Assembly: GCF_905147045.1 (NCBI RefSeq)
Contig: NC_065910.1
Span: forward strand, 9,486,001-9,550,000
Origin: Nymphalis io
Taxonomy: Eukaryota > Arthropoda > Insecta > Lepidoptera > Nymphalidae
DNA length: 64,000 bases
Direction of reading: 5' to 3'
Shown here: one piece after another, positions 20,355 through 32,300 of the stretch
How positions within the stretch are numbered: the stretch's first letter is position 1
Layout of the letters: each line of letters starts with the position of its first letter
The notes under the pieces: generated by a model
Database searches by the model: none
The model's input: the letters and a program-made list of their open reading frames with translations, nothing else
Told to the model about the DNA's origin: nothing
Program-made: the position numbers and the translations under genes

Positions 20355-23300
20355 AACAGTTTCAAGTATGTTCAAACCGTGTTCTCCGTCCAGAATAGGC
20401 ATTCGTGCTCGCATCAATACTTGCGCGTGCGAAACTTCTCGTTGCGTACATGTAAACGCGTTCACACTCGCCCCGTTACAGAAGTAGAGTTATATATATA
20501 TATATGTATACTTACCCCAAAGGTATAGAGTCGAGGAATGTATGAGAATTTAGAACCTCATATTTCGGCGTCAATGAAAGTGAAATTGTTTTCGTCTACT
20601 ATTTGGCGAACAAAACTTAAAGGGGCAATTAACTTTAAGCATGAGTGTGGAGAGAGACTTGCTGTCAACATTATAGATATATTTAAATATAAAACAAAAC
20701 CATTAATGTATTTAGCAAATAAGAATAAAAACTACCCTCTTTATATCCATTGATTGGTAATTTTTGTATCATTAATTGCTAATTAAAACAAAAGATAACC
20801 GAACGTCAGGTCACTCGTTCTGTTTAAACGGTATCTCGTTACCATAGTATTTGTACAGACTCCTTAATTAACCGGAGTATCAATGCTGGATGTGTGCTCA
20901 GCAAACAGGGGGTCCGGTTACAGCGGGATGTAATGTGTGGGCTTTGGGATCTCAATGATACTAAGGGTGACTTGCTCGTGTATGGAGAAGTCTATTTATG
21001 GAACGTTTTCTTAAAAATGTTGCGAGTTTAAATATATTTTTTTAACGTCTGTTGTTCTAAATTGATTTTAATTATTATTATTTTAAGATTTAAGTTTTTC
21101 GTCGAAATTTGGTCTTAGGACCAAATTTGAAATTTGGTTGGAAATTTGGTGCGTCTCCAGTAATCGTAAATATATATTTTCAAAAAAAAAACTTATCAAT
21201 TACTATATTTCATTATTATCGTTGATTTATGATTTATTTTTCATTTGTTTTATTAATATATTTAATTGTCCATCTTATTTATACATAATGTATTACGAAA
21301 GTTACTCTGTTACGATTCGGTGTCCCACGACAGTTGTACGCGATTTAATTTGCGTTTCGTTTGTGTTATATTACTTACGTTTGTTTTTAATTATCTGTAA
21401 GTATTTATTGTATTGTAAATCTTATCCATATTGACCAAACTGCTAGCCATCAGTCTCGGGTGAATTGTCGTGTTTGTCTGTTTGACCACGACTACTGTCT
21501 TACGAGAATATATTAGTGTTGAGACGCTCGGAGACTAGACAACTACGAACCGAGAGAACGAAACGAGAATTTGGAGTTTGTCAACTGTGTGAATTGCTAT
21601 GTACATGTTTATAGTAAGTTAAATGTTTTATATAGAACATTTACTTTTTTTTTCTTTTTCGTTTTAACAGGGGGGGGGGTGTTATGTACCCTATGTCTAT
21701 TTCCGTAGCCATGACTACGTAGAAGATCGGAGTTAAAGCGTTACAAACGAACGTGTAAACAAACTCACTCGCATCTATGATATTAGTTAACATTTTGTAT
21801 TATTTAGAGCCGAGATGGCGATTGGTTTGAACACTTGGATTTTAACCTGAGATTGCGAGTACTAATTTGTACTACGTAAATTTTTCATATACTTTATTTA
21901 TTTGTGTTCGTATTTAAAGTGTAGAAGGAAAATATCGTTAGGTAACTTCCATGTATGCTCATTTACATATATAAATTTTCCAGGGTATTCCAGGGTATGT
22001 AGCTTCACGCCACGATCGTATGGAGTGGAACAATTAATATAAACGTCAATTAGATTAATTGACGTAAGCTAACTGTAGGCGAGCATACATTATATGTATG
22101 AAGTAGCCGTAGTATCCAGTAGAAGTGAAGTAGCCTATTAGAAGTAATATATCTTATAAAATTAAATGAGCAATTCTTGAATATATATAAAATTATTTTG
22201 TATATCAATGAAAGAATTCAATGAAACGGCTCTAACTATTTGGCTGAAATTAGTATTTAAATAAAGTTTTGCTTTATGTAAGTCTAGAAGTAGAAGTGTT
22301 TTGGAACATTTTATTTTCCGATTAGAGCGCCAATTTTTAAACTGTTGAAATATTTTTAACTATTGACTTTGAACATATCGTTAAAATCGGAGGAGGTTTG
22401 TCCGACTCCGAGATAAAAGTGGAGAATTCCTCCACTAGTATTTGTTGAAAGAAACTGGAGGCTGTGAGTGAGCAGGATTTGTAAACGAAAATTAAGCACA
22501 TGAAAATTCATTGGTGCTTTGGCAATACCAGGGTTTGAACCTCGGTTCTTCTAGGCAGAATCTACGTTCTCCGAAGGCAGGTTTATATTTAATACTTATA
22601 ATCTTTTAAAATCACGGTTCAAAACGGTTTCTAAAAGCCTACTTAATGAATGATGTCAATTTTGAAATTGAAGGAGTCTCTTTATTAGAATCTTATCGAA
22701 GATTCTCTCCTCATCGACTCTGAAATAACAATCAATTCACTATCAAGAAAATTGATAAAAGGCAAATTCTATCGAAATCCCGATCCTTGTAACGAAGTTA
22801 GGTTGGCTCAATCAATTTAAAACCGCAGCGGCTACAGACAAGGAGCCAATTTATCATCTGTTCACCGAACCGTGGCGTTGTGGTGGATGGTGACGTGCCG
22901 TGTGCGGACATCGATATTATCGACTGTTTTTATTTATGACGATATACGCAAGGCTGGCAGCGGTTGGAGATTGAGAGCTGAAGAACGGGCCATTGGAGAG
23001 ACCTATGTCCAGCAGTGGACGAGAAAAGGATGATGTTGATTTTTATTTACATTAAAAGGTAAAAATAAATTAGTTAAAAATAAATAAGTTGTTTAAAAAT
23101 TTCAATACTGTCATCGCTCAAAATATTCAATACCTATAAATACCCTTTATAATAATATAATAGAGATTGAAAAGTCAAACTCAAATATTATATTTTTTAA
23201 ATCTTTATCTTTAATTTGTGATTTTTTTTTATATACGTATATAACAATAGATCTATATAGGTTTAGAAACAGTCTTAAAATAAAATAATACTAATAAAAG

Positions 23301-26300
23301 CGTAATCTGTTCCTTAATTTTATGTATTAATATATAATAGTCATATAGTAAAAAGTATTTACCGTAGCTTTGAAATTATATTATTTCAGAATCTGCGAGG
23401 AGGATATATTTCGGCTCGTTAGTTTATCGATATTTTCAATTGTAAACGCAACTCTACACGTTGTACATAACGTTTGCGGAGCCCATCGCAAATATATTAC
23501 GTGGCGATACTGTTTACAGAACTACCGGGTCCGGTGCGGGTTCGCTTCGGGCTTGTGTAACTTATATAAATTCTATTAGCCTTCTATTTCGATTTGTATA
23601 TACTTTGTTATTGGTTAAAATATATTGGCGATGTAATGGGATGGTTTATATTTCTTAGTGCTGATATCAACGAGCAGTGGTGACCATTAAACATCAGGTG
23701 GCGCACTCGCCCGACCAATTTTATTTGAAAAAGTAAAAATTTCTATTTAGAAATCATCGTGAAAATATCAAACGTTACTCGATTGCAAAAAAAGCAGCTC
23801 CAACCATTCGACGGTGGACATATTGTGACAGATGTCACTCGAACGTCAAAGTTAAGGTAACTGTGACATGAATAGTGGAGCGAGCCGTAATCGATAACAT
23901 AGTGATGTACATTAACCGATAATATTAGCGAAATGTAACTTTTAAATTATTATTGATATAAAAAAAAAACTTTTTGGGATTCTTTTTTAGAAATATGTGG
24001 GAAATATAACTTTCAAATTATATACATAAAATAATATATAAATATTCTTTATTGAAACAATAAAGACATTTTTTCATATGCAAATATTTTTGGCATATTT
24101 ACTTGTAATTATTAATAATATTCAAGCGTATGGTTTCTTTAAAAAACGTATGTGAAGTTTCGTGATATTTATTTATAATTTAATGGTGAAATAGACACAT
24201 ATTCACGATGAAGAAAAATTAAAAAAAAAACGTAATATGCAAGCATATAAAGATACTCCATCACCGTGCTCCAATGCGGGTTGGTGGATACACAAGTGGA
24301 AGATTTTTATCTGATACATACATCTTTCCTTACGATGTTTTTCCTGCGAGATGAATTATAAAAACAAATTAAGAACATGAATATTAAATGGTGCATGCCC
24401 GGGTTCGAATCCACATTTTCCAGTTAACATTCACGTGTTCTAGCTCACTAAGCCACGTCGGCTCTTTACAAAGTATATGCTGTATTAAATAATAATAATG
24501 TATAAGCTACATACATTTCAGAACTGCATTGTCGTCAGCCGTCCGTCGGTTTAACCCTAACTAGTGGTCCGTGAACGATGATGACACGTGAAGTATGATT
24601 GAGGAATGATATTCCATTAGAAATAATTGCAAATTAACAGAAGGGGTTCATTTCATATACAATACTAGTTAATCGTCCTAGCTTCGCACAGTTACATAGG
24701 AAAATAATGTATCTTGGATAGGATTTGTATAAAATCCGTTCTAAGTGAGCTTCTTTTTTTTATAGAATAGGAAGGTGGACGAGCATATGGGCCACCTGAT
24801 GGTAAGTGGTCACCAAACGCCCTTAGACATTGGCATTTTAAGAAATGTCAACCATCGCTTATAGCCAATGCGCCACCAACCTTGGGAACTAAGATTTTAT
24901 GTCCCTTGTGCCTGTAATTACACTGGCTCACTCACCCTTCAAACCGGAACACAACAATATCAAGTATTGCTGTTTTGCGGTAGAATATCTGATGAGTGGG
25001 TGGTACCTACCCAGACGAGCTTGCACAAAGCCCTACAACCAGTCTACGTCGTTCGTTCTTCGTCGTTTCGTTCGTCGTCAGTTCTACGTCGGGGAAGAAG
25101 AAACTGAAAAAAATTCAAGTCAATCGGGTGGATAGTTTAGGAGATCTTGTGATTAGTGATATTTTGCTTTTATATATAAAAGATTGAAAATGTATAGAGT
25201 GATAACGTTTTCTATTCATGCTAATATTATATAATATGTCTTATATATAACTCAATAGATATAATATGTGAATTTTTATTGAACACTGCTCATTCTAATT
25301 GAAGCAATACCAGTTATTAGAAGAAGTTACGTTCGGAAAATGATCTAACGCTATACCACTTGGTGGCGCATGGCTTTATAGAAGCCCGTCTTGGTAGGTA
25401 CCAACCACTTATAACATATTCTACCGCCAAACATACTACTTGGTATTGTTATAGTCGAGTTTGAGGTGATTGAGCCAGTGTAACTACAGGCATAAGGTGC
25501 TTAACGTCTTCACGTAACGTTTCCAGGGTTGCTGGCGCGTTGACATTGTAAGGAATGGTTAATGTTTCTTACAGTGCCGATGTCAATGGGCGGTGGTTCC
25601 ACTCACCTTCTGGTGGACCATTTGCCAGTCCGTTAGTAAACATGAAATAAAAAATAATAATAAAATCCTTTTAGAATAACTTTGTCGTTAATTTCTGAAT
25701 CGCCGTTATAATTAGTATTAAGTTGTTTGTTTGATTGATTGCGAATTTTCTTGTTTATTTTAAATGCTTCGGATAATGGAAGGCAAAGGACTCGTCAAAG
25801 GATAATAATTTTTGTTATTATATTTTATAAAAAAATGCCTCGTTGTTCTTGCGGCTTGTTGATAAGGTTGTACATAACGAGCTCTTAATATCTGTTGGGT
25901 TTATCTGTCAATACATTCTACAATACTTATTATCTTCTAATCTGAATCTTAACGGATGATCGTGTGTTCAAATCCGGGCAAGTAGTTTTCATGTGCTTAA
26001 TTTGTATTCATAATTAAACTCTTGCTTGATGGTGAAGGAAAACGTCGAAAGGAAACCTGCATATGTCTAATTTCACTGAAATTCTGCCATATGTATATTC
26101 CGAAACCCGTTTGGGTTCAATGTTTGAGCTTAGAAACTGGACAAGCACTGCTGAATATTCTCATGTGCTTAATTTGTATTTATAATTCAACACATGTATA
26201 TATGATATCCATTAATAATGTCGATCTATTTTATTACATAAAGATGATAAATAAATTAAAACATATATTTCCGTAAGATCCTGTGAATGTCCCACTGCTG

Positions 26301-29300
26301 GGCTAAGGGCCCCCTCTCCCTTTTTTGAGGAGAAGGTTTTAAAACATATATTTAATTTATAATAAAACACGGTTATAATCATATTTCTGTACATACTTAC
26401 GAAAAATGTTGCTCGGAGCGAAATAACGAATTTACCTTTCACTCATAACTTCAAAGTAAACTCAGAATGTAAATACTTACCGTCTACAGATAATAATAAA
26501 AATCAAACAATCCAACTCTCCCGGGGTACGGGATCCAACTTTGATGTCTGTATACCGGCCCCATAATGGCATGAATAATTGGCGACCCATGGGACCTCTC
26601 CGTTTGTTTAGTTGTCTACGGTGGGCTGTAATAGATAATAAACAAGATTATAAGTTTATTAGCTGTGGTCACAGATGTGGTACACTCTTTTTGTAATGGT
26701 TTTTGTGCAGGGTAAGTTTTATGATTGATCGTTGTGCAATTGCTGTATTTTTTTTTTAATAATCCATCCGCCCTTTTTAATAGGTTTCTCGTTTCGTTGG
26801 TATTCTTAATTTGAAGTTTATTTAATGTTTCACTGATTTAATTGATTTGTAATATACATAATTGGTTAATCATTCATAATTAGTTAAACATTTTTTTTCA
26901 ATAATTTACAAGATTTATCCGGCTCGAAGGACTAATTATCAAATTCTATTACGAGTTTAAACTAAAAGTTCATTATAGGTATTTGTTAATGTTCTCAAAA
27001 TATAAGATTTTACATCGTACAATCGTCATATAAACTCCTATAATATGAATGTAATATGTGTTAACAAATGTATCTATTTAATAAATATAATAAGAGTCGA
27101 AAGTGAAGAAGCTAATAAATCAATCCCCTGTATAAAAATCTCGCATGCTCACGTCTCATGAAAGCGAGAGGTTGAAACAATGGCATCGCGTGACCCGCAG
27201 CCGTGTGCTCGGAATACGAGAAGAGATTTTGTCCATCTATGCTTGAGTGAGAAAACTTGGTTTCACGGTGGAATGGGGAGGAAAGTTGAAACGTTCGTGG
27301 CGATATGACATTAACTGGATTTTAAGTCCAAAAACACGGTTCGCATTTGAAATTAAATAATTTGAGATAAAGTGAATTCAGTATTTACTTATTTAGCATT
27401 TGTTTTGGTTTGAATTATAGTATCGAAAACAAAACTTATAACTACTTGGCCGTGTTACTTAAAGAAAACAGCGTACTGATTCCTTAAAGGCCGGCAACGC
27501 CATCGATGGCGGTGGTAGTCACTTTCCATCAGGTGAGCCTCCTGCTGGGTTGTCCCCCTCTTACATCAAAAAGTAGGAAGTTAATCCTAGCTTCTGCATT
27601 ATACCTCGACAATTCTACTATCCGTAAACAAAACGAATCGTTTCTTGACAAACAGTTTGAGTAATCGGACATTAGTCAAATGTTTATGTGCTGCTGTTAT
27701 TTGTACTTATGTTATACTTAAAAGACTTAGAATATTACTTGAATAGTGTATGGTATTGTTAATTTATCAGGAAGCATTCGGTGAAGGCGGATGGCCTTTG
27801 GAGTTCCGTGCGGCAGTTGCAAGGTTGCTCTCTCAACACGCACCGAATGAAAAAGAGGCACCGCGGACTACAGCATTACGTGAGCATATCTGATACTATT
27901 TAATCTTTATGCATAGAACTGTATATAATCTTTATAAGAGTGTTCGAGAATCGTAATATAGTGGTAGACGAAGCCCATTTCGTTATCGATAGAACAAAAT
28001 GTCGTATGTTAAAATTGTTTTACAGGTGAGGATACAAACTAATTACTTCATTATATTTCATTACTATAAAATTTTCATTTTTCTTTTTGACATACGACGT
28101 TTTGGTATGAGAGTATCGCTTTATCACACTGGATATATATTGACTATGGTGATCATTTTTTTTGGGAAATTACCTAATTCATAATTAACTTAAGTTAGAA
28201 AAGATCAGCAGTAATGTTTAATCTTCTTGGTACCATCAATAGCGATGACTTAAATGTGACCGGAACAGAGATTGTTTCAAGTATCCAAGTACCATGTTTT
28301 AGAGCTTTCAAGTAAATTGTTTTTGAAACAAAAATGATCATAAAATTTAATAACATTTATTGTCATACCATTTCTAGAAAATAATATTACAAAGGACCGG
28401 ATTACGTTAAGATCAGTGTTCAATTTCGTAAATCAGATTTATTTTCAGATCTGAGCAACCAACGCCTTGATCAGACTTTGTCCGAGACGATGGTCCTGGA
28501 CCTCATAGTTCTAGTCGGCTTCGTGGTGGTCAACAATCCTCAATTGCAGGTTTGTGCAATGTTTAAAAAAATGACTGAGAATGATTTTTTATTCATTTTT
28601 TCATTTGAAATATTGATCAAAGTTAGATCAACAAATTGTTGTTTAATCTGAATTGTCATTGGTCGACGGCAGTTAATGACGGAATAGGCACCAATGAGCG
28701 TTCGGTATTTATTCAGATTAGTAAGACTGACTGGAATTAGCACTGACTTAATTAAATATTAAAATATCCTATATTATTTACGTAAAGTTAATTAACTACG
28801 AAATAATTAAGTACATGTATATATATATATGTACTTTTAAATTTATAAAAAATTGAACCGATAAATAATCCTGTTGCCGTTTTAATTATAAAATATGCGC
28901 ACGTGATACGACAGGTGTAGCCCGCATGAGAACTAAACGGTCGCATGGAATACGATGGCGATTATTGAACTGTGTTCCACGCGAATGAATGACCAAGAAT
29001 TTTTTATAGAAAAACTGTTAAGTCTTGTATTAAAATAATACGATTGCTCGCCTTTGAGTTTAATATATATATATACCTAATTAATATTTTAAAAGGTTTA
29101 GGGGATTAGCTATTTTTTAGTGTTCCGCCCGAGAGTGAACAGTAGCTCAAATAAAATTAAACTATTAAGATGAAATCATTTTTATAGAAAGAAAACTTTT
29201 CTCAACTTTCCTTTTCGAAATTTTAATATATTGCTATTTACGTGAAAATCATTAGTTTTTGGTTGAGATTTTGTTAAACCGATTATTATTATAAGATTTA

Positions 29301-32300
29301 ATGAAAACGTATTATTGTTTAAATAATAAAAAAATTAAAAACGATATCTGTGGTATTAGTTACCACTTGTGAAATAACATAAACGAGATATATAATAAGT
29401 ATCTACTAGCTCAACGTGTTAGATTATCTTCATAACTTTTTTTAAGTGAATATCAATTTTATATATATATATATTTAGTCTATTGCTAGTCTAGTAGTAT
29501 CTCATTTCGACGTTATTATTATTAATCTGTATTATTCTCTTCCGAAGTAATTCTAACTTGACCGTTTTGAAACAATACATAGAGAAGTTAATTATTAAAT
29601 AGCTCAACGAAGTCGTTCCCACGGACACAGGTGTCTCTGAACGTGGAGTCGCTCAAGGAAGCAAATTGGGGCCGCTGTTGTTCCTCTTGCATTAGAGCCG
29701 GGAAGTGACCATCAAGATAAATAATTTATACGATACTTCTACTTTAATAATGAATTCGTAAGAACACATGCGTTTTATTTACGACGAGCCTGTACTGACG
29801 ATATTTGTTTATATTTATGGAACGATTAAGTTTTGAATAATAAAATGTTCCTTAATTTTTTCTTCGCTTGTATTCTACTAGGAGGTTTACCTTGTACTAC
29901 TTGTAGAAAAGTTGTTTCCTATTCAACCTACTATTCTTTTTATGTTTTATTTTATGGGCAAATTATACACACACGTATACATTTTATTTATTATTATTGT
30001 ATTTTTAATTTCACGATTTCAAATTATAGCCTTATACTACTTATTTTCGAACTGTTTATAATGTCTGACGACAGATTATTTCGATTAATTAAAAATGATA
30101 TGTAGGAATGAAATGTTTATTACGTTATAGAAAATTAAATACAGCAGAAATGGAGCGATTAACTTTAAAAGCAAAATGTTTATTTAAGAAATTTAAATAG
30201 CGTTAGATCATTTACATTTAGTTAAAATAATATTTTGAATGTCATTATAAATATCCATTATTACCGCGTCTACATGCACAGACTTACTTGGCGATATGGG
30301 TTTGTGCAAGCCTATCTGGGTATACCACACACTTATCAGATATTTCTACCGCTAAACAGCAATACATAGTAATGTCGTGTTTCGGTTTGACGTGTAAGCC
30401 AGTTAAAATATAAGCCCAAGGGACGTAACATCTTAGTTTCCAAGGGTGATGGTGCATTTGCGACTTAAGGAATAGTTAATATTTCTCACAGAGTCAGTGT
30501 GTATGGGCGTGTATAAAATGATGGAAAAAAAAAGAGAAGACGATAAATATTTAAGGAAAATGTGTTTTTTGCCTGCATCGAATTATCTCGAACGATTAAT
30601 GTCTTTAAAATATTGTATTTACACGATTCGATATTATTATATGTTTCGGGCGTTTCACCTTTTCGTTCGACGTGGTGATGTACGTTAATAGGTGTTTTAA
30701 TGGTCCGGTTATCGCGACTTTGAAATATGTTAGAGTAGCCTTAACTTTTATGGTTGCTAAAGGAAATGTAGACGGAATTTTTAGATAACCGCGGAATTTC
30801 TTTATGTTGAAGACTTTTTAGCGTAAATAATGTTGTAGTTTTTTCGAAAGTGCCTTTTATTGCTTTATTTCGTATCTTTCGTTTCAATTTGTAATTGATT
30901 TATATTTAAGTTGGTTCACAATAATATTATGAAAGACCGTTCACATCTGTCTCTAGCGGTGTTTATAGAGAATTTATATTTATTCTAAACTAGCTACCCG
31001 TCATGGCATTGTATTGTAAAAATTGCACATGTAAAAATTAGAGTTTTGAATCATGATACTTATTGAAGTCATATGTAAATAGACATATAAATAAATATTG
31101 TAGTGATATAAGTAACAATCTGAGCGATATATTCGCTTGTTCTACTGCTTTTTTCATATGTTTTTATTTAAATTCATAATTCCCTTTTTTAAATTGAATA
31201 AGTAATTGGGACGTGTATAAATATTATATTTAATGTCACTGTAAAACTTGTACGCTTTTTTAGAAATTGCGAAGGTTGAAATCCAGATATTACTACTAAG
31301 TTATAATCTTTACTGGTGGTAGGGCTTTGTGCGAGCTCGTCTGGGTAGGTACCACCCACTCATCAGATATTCTACCGCAAAACAGCAATACTTGATATTG
31401 TTGTGTTCCGGTTTGAAGGGCGAGTGAGCCAGTGTAATTACAGGCACAAGGGACATAAAATCTTAGTTCCCAAGGTTGGTGGCGCATTGGCTATAAGCGA
31501 TGGTTGACATTTCTTACAATGCCAATGTCTAAGGGCGTTTGGTGACCACTTACCATCAGGTGGCCCATATGCTCGTCCACCTTCCTATTCTATAATAATT
31601 AACAAGAAAAACGTTAACAATTCATAAGAGTAACGTATTTTTTGGCACATTTTCTTCCTCATTCAGTTCTTAAGGAAACGTTATTAGTTGCGTTATAAGT
31701 CTGATGTTCAAATTGATTAATCTTTTGTAGTCAGAAATGATTCGTATTGAGTTGAGAAGTTAAAGCCAAATAGAAGTAATCGTGGATTCTAATTAAGTGT
31801 ATAGATTCTAATATTATAAGAAAAACCTTTTCAGAGTTTAGCTAACTTTGTTCATTTTTATTTAGGAAACAATCTGTGAGGGCTGGAGTGTGATTAAAGC
31901 TCTGTGCACGCTGCCCGCCAATTGGCTTGTATCTCAAGCGAGAAGTCACGCACTGTTACCGACTTTAATTGCATTGGCCGAAAGACCGGCGTCCGCTGCT
32001 GCTATTGCCTCCGAAGTCAGCATGACCGTAAGTACATATTTTACAAACACGTTAATGTGGTGAAATATTCATTTGTATACTTAGTCTAAAATATATTTAT
32101 AAAAATATATATACTACGCACTTATAAAGAAAGCTAAAATTTATATAATATTTATTTTTGATTTGGGTGCGAGTGACAATGTTTTTAGGATATAATCAAT
32201 GATTTTATATCGTTTTGCAGACATTTTTGTTAGCCTAAATAGCAAACTAAATAGTTTTTTTATGTTAATTTCGTTGTTTTTCAATAAAATATTTACTCTT

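Larger units (their letters stand above)
20003..27770 (+). other. 7.8-kb intron of the SCAPER-like gene
   Basis: Between two well-supported exons. It holds a SINE-B just after the donor, a (CA)n tract, RTE and SINE-A fragments, repeat F split by a SINE-B, a second SINE-B, and otherwise AT-rich sequence without coding signal. Short CpG-containing stretches near 23400-23560 have open frames but no clear splice borders. Confidence 0.6.
28550..31865 (+). other. 3.3-kb intron of the SCAPER-like gene
   Basis: It carries a small reverse-transcriptase remnant (29603-29695) and two SINE-B copies (30285 and 31312). The rest is AT-rich with no exon-like sequence. Confidence 0.6.

Noticed and set aside
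23370..23658. Overlapping ORFs in a CpG-containing stretch of the large intron
   Set aside because: Three frames are open, none recognisable, and no consensus splice borders match the neighbouring exon phases.
29833..30105. 90-codon ORF rich in F, I, Y, L
   Set aside because: AT-rich intronic sequence; composition is what chance frames in such DNA give.
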